A DNA stretch of 28,500 nt from assembly GCF_964340395.1 (NCBI RefSeq), contig NC_135551.1, positions 11,763,379 through 11,791,878 of the forward strand, given 5' to 3'. The stretch is from Glandiceps talaboti (taxonomy: Eukaryota; Hemichordata; Enteropneusta; Spengelidae). The translations under genes were made by a program, and so were the position numbers. Positions 20,070 to 28,500 of this stretch are shown here, one piece after another (within the stretch, counting starts at the first letter, position 1; each line of letters starts with the position of its first letter). Below the pieces are notes generated by a model. It was given only the letters and a program-made list of their open reading frames with translations. It searched no databases and was not told the DNA's origin.

Positions 20070-21040
20070 TTGTGTGTTTTCGTAATATGATTTACTTAGC
20101 CTGGGCCCCTGTGGTCGGCCTTGGGTCGTACCAAATGCGTTGCAAATGTTGCAACCGTAACATTTTTATAAACGTACTTTTAGTTAGTTACACTAAATTA
20201 CTCGTATTATCGTACACTCTGAACAGTATTGGGTAACCTGTGGGTAAACGGATTTTTGTAGCTGCATACACGATAAATAAAATAAAATTTAGTCCGTACC
20301 CCAAAGTCAGCGCCCTCAATGGCGACCATGATTTCAACCTGTTTCTGTACTGACTATAGAAAATAAGGAGCCCTAATTAACATGTGCAAAATGTGATTAT
20401 TGGTATTTCAATGACAATTTTCAGTGAGTATATATATTATGATTATCTGGTCGAAAATGTTGCTCCAGTTACATTTACAACTAGTACATTTTTACATGTG
20501 ACAGATTCAAACCGAGTTTTCAAATTTTAGACTTGCAACTCCACTACCTACAAATAATATTGACCACGAATTAACAGATCCAATCTTGTTGTTATTTTAT
20601 AATTGACCAAATCTTAGTGAATATATAGTTGGTTATTTGATGAAAAAAATGTCCCAGTCGCAGCTGGCGAAGGTTTAATGATGGGGTAAACAATTTCATA
20701 TGGGGGGGAGGGGAAAAAATATATCAATTAAATAAAATTGTTGTTGTAAGGTTGAATCGCTATGGGGATTTCAAGTGTCAGTGAAACTGGAACAGATATT
20801 TGAAAATTAAAAAAATATAGTCGGATGTATCACAGTACATACTTAGTAAAAAGCTCTACATGTGTACTGCAGTGCACAAACTTAAGTTCCATGACATGAA
20901 CAACAGTGTTAACTTTCTGTTTGACAGCGACACAGTTGCAAAAGCAGTTGATACAAATTTTGTGTCGCTGAAGAGAAGTGTGAACTCAGTGTACACCGAG
21001 AGATTAGTTTATTCTTGAATGATGCCTTACAAGTTACATG
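20070..21040. other. Unassigned AT-rich sequence
   Basis: No gene, RNA gene or assignable repeat. Only a G-rich patch at 20702-20713 stands out. Confidence 0.5.
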
Positions 21041-21041
21041 C

Positions 21042-21252
21042 AACATTACCTGTGAACCACAGGCACTTGAATCAATCTGTGTGATTTTTTAAAAATGTAT
21101 AGTGAATATTAAATATTTTCTTAAAACCATACAGATTGATTCGAGTGCCTGTGGTTCACAGATAATGTTACAAAAAAAATTATAGTGAATATTCACTATA
21201 CATTTTTATAAAAATCATACAGATTGATTTGAGAGCCTATGCTGTGAACTAT
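21042..21252. repeat. Nested foldback: one arm and two inverted copies
   Basis: 21042-21080 pairs with 21131-21169 at 37 of 39 positions. The longer left unit (about 21049-21111) pairs again with about 21188-21250, with a few mismatches and a small indel. The two right-hand copies meet near a perfect 20-bp palindrome, TATAGTGAATATTCACTATA, at 21181-21200. This could be a MITE with a duplicated arm. Confidence 0.8.
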
Positions 21253-21891
21253 GTTCACCTCAGAGCATGTATTGAATGGTCAATTCTCATATAACACGAT
21301 CGTTCATCTACTGGTAACGAAGTTCAAAAAGAACAAGTTTAGTTTTAGTGACAATGAAGTGGTGACGCGGTGATATAGATTTCTCTGAAGTTTTCAGTAT
21401 GAACTGTTCGCCAATGATGGTGGTCTGTTCAATCGTCACTTCATGAACGGTCCGTGATATCAGCAAAGCATTTTCAAACCATGTGTCAAGTAACCAGTCA
21501 CGTGGATAGATGATGAAAACATGTGTTTTTTAAACTCCCCCAGACAAGCTCTTCATATCAGGAAATAGCCATGGGATACATGGAACTCTTGATATGTTCT
21601 GTATACGACAGGTCATATTCAAATTATCACAGGTCACAGTGCACATTGAGATTTACCCATAGTTACATAGAAGAACAGTGAGGAAAGTTTCATTGAATTT
21701 GATGCAGCCGTTCTGCATGTATAGCCACATTTATAGAATTATTAATTATGCAAATTAACATTAATTATGCAAGCATCTCAGCAAAAACTAATCAGCACTA
21801 AGTTACAGTCTGACGATGCCACATTGTAAATTGCAGAACATTTCTTTCAGGTCTTTTTGAGATATCATTGGAACACAATTTCGAGACAGGC

Positions 21892-21911
21892 AGACAGACA
21901 GACAGACAGAC
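21892..21911 (+). repeat. (CAGA)n microsatellite
   Basis: Five CAGA units after GACAGG. The upstream text (AGTTTCATTGAATTTGATGCAGCCGTTCTG, about 21687-21716) resembles the wording ahead of the CAGA tract in the Helentron-like family, so this may be a diverged relative. Confidence 0.8.
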
Positions 21912-21954
21912 ATCACCAAGACATCAGCTCCCATATGGAAGCTAAAAAATAAAA

Positions 21955-21978
21955 ACCACCACCCCTGCCACCACCACC

Positions 21979-22031
<53 letters not shown>
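21955..22031. repeat. Compound trinucleotide microsatellite (CCA)n-(ACA)n
   Basis: About ten CCA units pass directly into about thirteen ACA units. A minus-strand frame here reads poly-Cys and poly-Trp and is not a gene. Confidence 0.97.
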
Positions 22032-22032
<1 letters not shown>

Positions 22033-22451
22033 TGTTAAAATAGTTTAATTTCATTAGCCTACATGTGCAAGTATAGATACCCTCATACTTCACAGAGGTT
22101 GTGACCATGATGTTGTGTTTTATTAACAGCCTAAAATTTGGTGAAGCTTGATTCATCCTAGGCCTTTGTGTGTGTACGTGGGTGGGGGAGATCCGTGTGT
22201 ACTGGGCTGTGATGGAGGAGGAATTTTTCTCTAATTGTGTGTTTATGTGTAAACTAAAACTGTGGACGTCGATTCCTGCTCATAATATCCTTAATTTTAT
22301 TTTACTTTAGTAGCATGATGTCCAGACATTTCCTACGTTTTGTATTCTCGTACTAGACTAAGTATACTTATTGAGCTGTAAGCCGCATGTCACCAGCAGC
22401 ATGTAAGCCTAAACGCTTGTACATTCAAGGGTTTAGGTTCGCTTGCTTGCC

Positions 22452-22511
22452 CCCCCCTCCCGATTTCTCCCAAGGCTCCCGCCCCCTTCCGTAAATTCTG
22501 ACCCTAGCTCT
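22452..22511. mobile_element. Solo family A terminus
   Basis: CGATTTCTCCCAAGGCTCCC followed by GTAAATTCTGACCCTAGCTC matches the right ends at 1966-2013 and 19722-19768. No opposite end is nearby. The flanks 22375-22425 and 22525-22570 are similar to each other (GCATGTAAGCCTAA). Confidence 0.6.
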
Positions 22512-22943
22512 AGTATAGTTACTGTAGGTCTCACGTCATCAGCATGTCATGTAAGCCTAAGCCATTGTACAGAGAAGTATTGCAAAGTACAAAGGTCATC
22601 TGTTAGGGTTTGTATGCTAATGTGTGATGCGAAGCCTGGGATCGGGTCAATATACGTAGAAAGAGAGGTATGGTAGCTTTACAGTCAAAATCGTATAAAT
22701 TATCGGGATTTTAACGATACAAAATTATTTTTGATTCCTATAAAACATCAACTTATCACAAATTAGGTTATACATTTTCGCCTGTCAAAATACTAGTCAC
22801 TTTTCGTTTTCTTTACAAAGAGATGTGTTTACTTTTACATTTCACAAAATGTAATGATATTACCATAATACCGTCCAGGAAAGTCTTATCAAAGTCGTTT
22901 AGTCTAAGACAATTGTAAGTTTTTAATATGGAGAAGAATGCTA
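22512..22943. other. Unassigned sequence
   Basis: No supported gene. The first part is a diverged duplicate of the sequence before the solo family A end. The rest is AT-rich and unique. Confidence 0.5.
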
Positions 22944-23100
22944 TTAAGGGAGTGATCAGTTTTTACGGCCGGGGGTGGGCCGGTGACTTTTTGTTCATGT
23001 TGTACATTAAAATAGTGACCCCCCTGCAATTCATTCACAAAACAATCCAACCCCCCTCTGACAAATAAAAAAACACAATGACCACCCCCTCCATCTGTTG
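22944..23100. mobile_element. Family C element, copy 3
   Basis: The diverged terminus TAAGGGAGTGATCAGTTTTT is followed by CGGCCGGGGG, then GGTGACTTTTTGTTCATG. Inverted subrepeats follow with CCCCCC spaced by about 35-45 bp (23020, 23050, 23085). The far end is not visible. Confidence 0.55.
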
Positions 23101-23284
23101 ACAAGAAACACTCTTTTTGTTCTTGCAAAAGACACTCTATTCTCAAAGCATAATACCGCACACTGCACAGTTAATTTTACATTAAGTGAACTATTAATAT
23201 TTATTAATACAGCTAATTATCAAGTACAATATTGTAAATGGAGTTAATATACTTGTAAACCCATGTCAATAACTGTCACACATA

Positions 23285-23350
23285 ATGATGTACTTGCATC
23301 ATATAATGAATTGTTTACATCATATAAAGATATGTTCACGTCATATAGTC
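23285..23350. repeat. Three-unit 21-bp minisatellite
   Basis: CATCATATAA, CATCATATAA and CGTCATATAG occur at 23297, 23318 and 23339, each preceded by a similar TTNNTTNA block. Confidence 0.7.
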
Positions 23351-24300
23351 AATATATTGTTTTACTTTAGACTTTATAACACAACTACGGCTTTCCATAC
23401 ATGTACACGTTTGCACTCCTCAAGGCACTTGTTTGTCCTGTTCATAATTGTTCAGTTTAATCATGGCACTGACTCAAAACTCCACCCCCCCCCCCATTCA
23501 TTGACCACGCTGATAATTTTGAAAGGTTTTGAATAATGAAATGTGATAAATGTCATTGGTATCAAAATAGAAATTAAAAAATGTCATAAAAATGTTTTCT
23601 GTACTACAGCAGTTTCTAAACTAGATTACTAATTCAATTCACATATTACTGGCTATGTTGTCCAGTATATTGCTGGCAACATGATAGCCTTGAAAATAAA
23701 TAAACTCTAATACCAAGGAAATGTAACATTATGATCTGCTGACAAATTTTTACTCTCAGTATAGTCACTCAATGTGGATACTAGATATTCCAGAGGAGAT
23801 GTAAAATCTAATTTTTCTCATAACTTTGCACCGTGTCAGTACTATAGAAGTTCTGGCTACAGTAAATAGCCCTTTACTAGATCATCATCAAACAAGTCTG
23901 TGTTTATAACTTTGTTTATCAGTCATTCACATAATATATATTCTCTGAGAATCCGATTAATATTGTGTTCACCTTGGAATATATTTCTTTCTTGGTAGTT
24001 TATGGTGTAAAACAATAGCAAGACAAAAGGGGGTTTCACATGTAGTCTGGTAACATATTTGTATTAAACTTGGTTATGGTCACCGGTATCAGAGAAAAGT
24101 GAAACACAAACACAGAAAAGTTATTTTTGATAGGACATGTAGTTCGTACTATAGCTATGCCAAGTAACAGTTCAATAGTTTGTACATGTATGATAAATCA
24201 ACATATTAGGGGTGAGATCAGTAGGTAAAAAAGCTAATTCTTTTAGTAAGGCCTCAGAACCCCTTCCTCACCCCTTCTAACTAAATTGGTAAAATTGTTG
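23351..24300. other. Unassigned AT-rich sequence
   Basis: No gene or RNA gene recognised. There is one C-tract near 23486-23496 and otherwise unique sequence. Confidence 0.5.
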
Positions 24301-24396
24301 CAGACAGTACAATCAATTTGGTAATGGACCCACCAAATATGGCAATCGGTTTGGCGGTTTTTGACTTTAAGTTGTTCACACACACACACACACACA

Positions 24397-24448
<52 letters not shown>

Positions 24449-24514
24449 GGCAGACAGACAGACAGATGCCGGGCAATCTCTATAGCACAACTGAACCTCA
24501 GTTCAGTTGTGCTA
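24301..24514 (+). mobile_element. 3' end of a second Helentron/pearl-like copy
   Basis: GGTAATGGACCCACCAAATA at about 24320 through GTTTTTGACTTTAAGTTGTT matches 10670-10728. Then come (CA)n (24377-24397), (CGCA)n (24397-24448), (CAGA)n (24450-24466), the tail ATGCCGGGCAATCTCTATAGC and a perfect 14-bp hairpin, 24483-24496 with 24501-24514, loop CTCA. The 114-bp array and 5' end are not adjacent, so it is 5'-truncated. Confidence 0.8.
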
Positions 24515-24700
24515 AAAAAATTGTGTGGTTCCAATTCTGCTAAATTTTATAATAGGTGGGGTAGGAAGATTTTTTAGCTATTTATATATATACATGTATA
24601 TATATATACAAACAGTGTGAAGTCTACAGTTTGAGAATTAGAAATTCAACCAATAGATACGTCAACGACGTATATAATTTGAAATTTGATAAACTGAGAG

Positions 24701-24980
24701 TTGTTTAAAAAAATGAAGAAGATAAACAAGCTTGTTCACATACAAAGGCGTTTTTGTAATGGTATGGGTAAAGTGGTTGTTTTTAAAAACTCATGGATAA
24801 ATAATTCTTTAAATGAAATGCCTTTATTTGGTAATAATAATGATCATTTACCTGACACTGACAGAGAGGAAATGTACAGAAAGGGGTTAACCATTCAAGA
24901 AGAGAAATTTAAGGATATTAAAACTGGAGTTGTCTAGTTGGAGAAAAATAATTCATTCTCTTCGGCCTTTCAAATAAAAA
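24701..24980 (+). pseudogene. Possible LINE C-terminal fragment
   Basis: A 78-codon frame with VVFKNSWINNSLNEMPLFGN, then GLTIQEEKFKDI and, after a stop, WRKIIHSLRPF. The PLFGN, GL..I and WRKI spacing is reminiscent of the region after the RT thumb in L1/Tx1-like LINEs. No catalytic motif is present and the similarity is weak, so it may be chance. Confidence 0.2.
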
Positions 24981-25882
24981 TGATTGAATTGGAATTTCAA
25001 AGCAAAGTGTATTAATTGGACCAAGTATTGATTTTAAACCCTCTTTACTCTTGCCTTTGTGTTTTCAGAGAAAACGAAATGCCAATAACATAATGGGGTT
25101 GATATCAATTAATATATTTGTAATTTAATTTCATATGTAAACTTGTCTTTAAACCAATATTTGAATATGTAAATGTTCCTTTAACAGAGCATTTTAACAC
25201 ATCATTTACACTAAAATATGGAGATTTCCCAAATGCATGTTTTCATTGAAAGATAAAAACAGATAATTTTAGTGAAAATTACTTGTCATTATTTTCTGGA
25301 TATGATAGTGGAATAGGAGCATTAACTACACAATAATGTTTAAAGTCCTTTTATCAAAGTTTTGCTATTTTTGAATAATTTTTGGCTGCTTAAAATTCAC
25401 TAAATCTTACTTGAAGAAATTGTTACTACACATATACATGGCTGAATTACCTACAAAAGTATGCACCAGGTTTTGGATGGTAGTATGTACATTGAATTGA
25501 TGTCCACCGGTAAATATTGCCAATCAAGTATAGAAAATAGAAGTAATTTGTCAAATACAACTACCTGTAATTGCTTTGTGTACACACATAATCACAGGGT
25601 TTTGCAACATTGCCAGGTGTGTCGCAAAGAATCCGATTTTCTGCCGTTTTTTGTAAGTTGCCTCTCGCGTTATCAAGTGAATCGATCATTCCCTGTGTAT
25701 GCATTTATGTGTAATTGTGAGCCTCATCACAAGTGACAAATTGTTCACAAAATTGCCAGTGTATCTTGGCCTTTTATAGGGTTTAATCAGTGGGTTATTG
25801 ACCAATGAATATAACTATACGAACATATTGATAAATGTTTAAAAAGCTAAGAATATGATCATTGAGGGAAAACTATTCAACT
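24981..25882. other. Unassigned AT-rich sequence
   Basis: No gene recognised. A 91-codon frame at 25461-25736 is cysteine- and histidine-rich in places but has no regular zinc-finger spacing and no recognised family. Confidence 0.5.
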
Positions 25883-27108
25883 TTAACATATTAATACATC
25901 CTTAGACATATCGTATTTAACATATTAATATATGCTTAGACATAGCATATTTAATATATTAATACATCCTTAGACATATCGTATTAAACATATTAATACA
26001 TCCTTAGACATATCATATTTAACATATTAATATATGCTTAGACATATCGTATTTAACATATTAATATATGCTTAGACATATCGTATTTAACATATTAATA
26101 TATGCTTAGACATATCGTATTTAACATATTAATATATGCTTAGACATATCGTATTTAACATATTAATACATCCTTAGACATAGCATATTTAACATATTAA
26201 TACATCCTTAGACATAGCATATTTAACATATTAATATATGCTTAGACATAGCATATTTAATATATTAATACATCCTTAGACATATCGTATTAAACATATT
26301 AATACATCCTTAGACATATCGTATTTAACATATTAATACATCCTTAGACATATCGTATTTAACATATTAATATATGCTTAGACATATCGTATTTAACATA
26401 TTAATATATGCTTAGACATATCGTATTTAACATATTAATATATGCTTAGACATATCGTATTTAACATATTAATACATCCTTAGACATATCGTATTTAACA
26501 TATTAATATATCCTTAGACATAGCATATTTAACATATTAATACATCCTTAGACATAGCATATTTAACATATTAATATATGCTTAGACATAGCATATTTAA
26601 TATATTAATACATCCTTAGACATAGCATATTTAACATATTAATACATCCTTAGTCATATCGTATTTAACATATTAATGTATGCTTGGACATATCGTATTT
26701 AGCATATTAATACATCCTTAGACATAGCATATTTAACATATTAATACATCCTTAGACATATCGTATTTAACATATTAATACATGCTTAGACATATCGTAT
26801 TTAACATATTAATACATCCTTAGACATATCGTATTTAACATATTAATACATCCTTAGACATATCGTATTTAACATATTAATACATCCTTAGACATATCGT
26901 ATTTAACATATTAATACATCCTTAGACATATCGTATTTAACATATTAATACATCCTTAGACATATCATATTTAACATATTAATACATCCTTAGACATATC
27001 GTATTTAACATATTAATACATCCTTAGACATATCATATTTAACATATTAATACATCCTTAGACATATCATATTTAACATATTAATACATCCTTAGACATA
27101 GCATATTT
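25883..27108. repeat. 34-bp AT-rich satellite, about 36 units, with higher-order structure
   Basis: The unit is ATTTAACATATTAATACATC followed by CTTAGACATATCGT, 34 bp, and 1226 bp of array equals 36 units. Two positions vary in blocks: ACATCC versus ATATGC, and ATATCGTA versus ATAGCATA versus ATATCATA. A distinctive unit followed by TTTAATATATTAATA recurs at about 25951, 26257 and 26597, that is 9 and 10 units apart. The 3' third (from about 26800) is far more uniform, nearly all ACATCC units. Each unit contains the near-palindrome TTAACATATTAA. Confidence 0.96.
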
Positions 27109-27123
27109 CACAGTTTTAGGTGT

Positions 27124-27460
27124 CATGTACCGGTACATGTATTTAATGCATGATTATCCCATTGCCTTTTGCGAGTGCTTGTTACATACATCTGACATCT
27201 GATAATATATACACTCTCATGCATTAAATCTGATAATTAATGCACTCTCATGCATTAAATATTATATGTCATTGATCAGTCTCATTAAAATCCGATATAT
27301 AGTGTACACTTCGCGATATTTGGATGTTACATTGATTGTACATGTAGTTTGTTCTTTTGCGAGTGCTTGTTACATACATATGACATCTGATAATACAATG
27401 TATATACACTCTCACATGTGTATCCACATGCTGACCCATGCTAGGTACATGTATACATGT
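27124..27460. repeat. Short direct repeats between the satellite and the 114-bp array
   Basis: CTTTTGCGAGTGCTTGTTAC through CTCTCATG (27166-27221) is repeated at 27354-27418 with a small insertion. CTCTCATGCATTAAAT is itself doubled (27214 and 27247). The 16-bp palindrome CATGTACCGGTACATG is at 27124-27139. The piece ATTATCCCATTGCCT occurs both here (27152) and at the start of the 114-bp array (27480). Confidence 0.8.
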
Positions 27461-27905
27461 AGGTGTTCATTTATTGAATGATTATCCCATTGCCTATTTA
27501 GCCCTGTTGTTATCTTTCCAATATACATAATCATTTGGCTGTTGTCATGGGTATGGTCATGTTCCAACTTGCTAGACATATGTAGTATATATGCATTGTT
27601 TGAATGCCGTCACTCGTCTATGAATCCCTGACGTTATCTCATATGGCTACAGGTTGCTATGGACATGGTCTTGTTGCTAGGTATATTTGCATATACATTT
27701 TGTATTTTTGAATGTTTATTTATGTGTACATTATAGTCCCTGTTATCTTTGCAATATACTTTATCATTTGGCTGTTACTATGGGTGTGGTCATGTTGCTA
27801 GGCACATTTACATACATCTTTTGAATGTTTATTCTCTTGTCTATTAATCTGCCTTGTTATCTTTGCAATATACAATGTATGTGATCATTTGGCTGTTGCT
27901 ATGGT
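27461..27905 (+). repeat. Second 114-bp repeat array, about four diverged units
   Basis: ATCATTTGGCTGTT recurs with spacing of about 112-122 bp up to 27898, with GTTGCTAGG and TTTTGAATGTTTATT in each unit. The entry sequence GTGTTCATTTATTGAATGAT matches the start of the first array (GTGTTCATTTGGTGAATGAC, 9399). It stops at GCTGTTGCTATGG near 27904, without the 147-bp repeats, microsatellite or hairpin. Confidence 0.9.
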
Positions 27906-28500
27906 TTTCTTGTGAAGCGCCAGATAGATGGGAAAAGGGATCATCAGATTTTGCTGCACCAAAAGAAGTTGTTGAGCATTAGGTGTCAAATTACCTTAGA
28001 ATAGAATTTAGAGAGTATCTGATGAGAACTATACGAACAAATATTCATACAAACTCCATAGTGTAGAATTCACCAACCGCGAACCGTTGTATTCATCAGG
28101 GGCAATTCTCTGCTTCCGTAGAGAACGGATGAAAGGTGAAGTAATTTCAGTGGTCACGACAAGCATTCTCACAAAAGACATATAATCCCTGCTTCATTTA
28201 CAGACGGTAACAGGGGTCAAGATTAAAGTTGTTAACTCCACTGACATTTAGAGTTAGATTGACATTATGCAGAATTCAATCTAATTGTAATACATGCTGG
28301 TGAAAAATTAATCCTCTATGAACAGTTCTTTCAGTTGTCTTAGTATAAGTTTAATTCTCAGACTTACCTTATATTATAAATATAACAAGTTGGTATTTCA
28401 CAAACCAGCTGAATTATTAGAGTTACTTCAAAGCATGCTGTGTCCGAAACTGCAAACTTCTTTACCTACAAATCATAGCTGCACATAATGTGCATTATAA
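27906..28500. other. Unassigned sequence
   Basis: No gene, RNA gene or repeat recognised up to the end of the window. Confidence 0.5.

Noticed and set aside
21803-22156. 117-codon minus frame with poly-Cys and poly-Trp
   Set aside because: Reads through (CCA)n and (ACA)n trinucleotide repeats; no protein family looks like this.
24243-24543. Frames with RACVRACV or HARTHART repeats
   Set aside because: Translation of the CGCA/CA microsatellite in the Helentron-like 3' end.
25883-27108. CRISPR-like array of 34-bp repeats
   Set aside because: The units are contiguous with no unique spacers, and the setting is animal DNA; it is a satellite.

Overview
This window looks like repeat-rich, non-genic DNA from a metazoan, most plausibly a marine invertebrate. 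The case for a eukaryote: no long open frame, AT-rich background, microsatellites, long homopolymer G/C runs, two decayed retrotransposon fragments, and several families of terminal-inverted-repeat (TIR) DNA elements. The species cannot be named from the sequence. I found no intact protein-coding gene, tRNA, rRNA or CRISPR array. Most open frames over 60 codons are chance readings of repeats.

Layout. 1-660: frameshifted reverse transcriptase remnant of a LINE. 801-850: perfect 23-bp hairpin. 1157-2013: copy 1 of a TIR repeat (family A). 2985-3236: copy of repeat family B, abutting a 5'-truncated Ty1/copia remnant (3238-4137) with its polypurine tract and 3' LTR (4151-4356). 4390-4900: G/C-rich family C element and an end of family G. 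5001-5059: almost perfect palindrome. 6990-7178: another family G copy. 7684-9308: TTAA-flanked non-autonomous element with piggyBac-like ends. 9342-10843: composite Helentron/pearl-like element with a 7-unit 114-bp array, a 4-unit 147-bp array, (CA)n(CAGA)n and a terminal hairpin. 10971-15533: about 4.6 kb of AT-rich DNA bounded by about 220-bp inverted repeats. 15770-16440: family B in tandem. 16365-17127: near-identical tandem duplication of about 380 bp, overlapping a family C element into which a 230-bp TA-flanked MITE has inserted. 17514-17680: small MITE. 18217-19768: disrupted family A copy 2. 19893-20064 and 21042-21252: foldback structures. 22452-22511: solo family A end. 22944-23160: family C copy 3. 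24301-24514: second 3' end of the Helentron-like family. 25883-27108: 36-copy, 34-bp AT-rich satellite with higher-order structure. 27461-27905: second 114-bp repeat array.

No genes work together here. The window is a layered record of transposition, with MITE-in-element nesting, satellites grown inside or beside mobile elements, and recent local duplications. The most informative objects are the Helentron-like composite element, the piggyBac-like element with duplicated palindromes next to its end, the 34-bp higher-order satellite and the 4.6-kb inverted-repeat unit.
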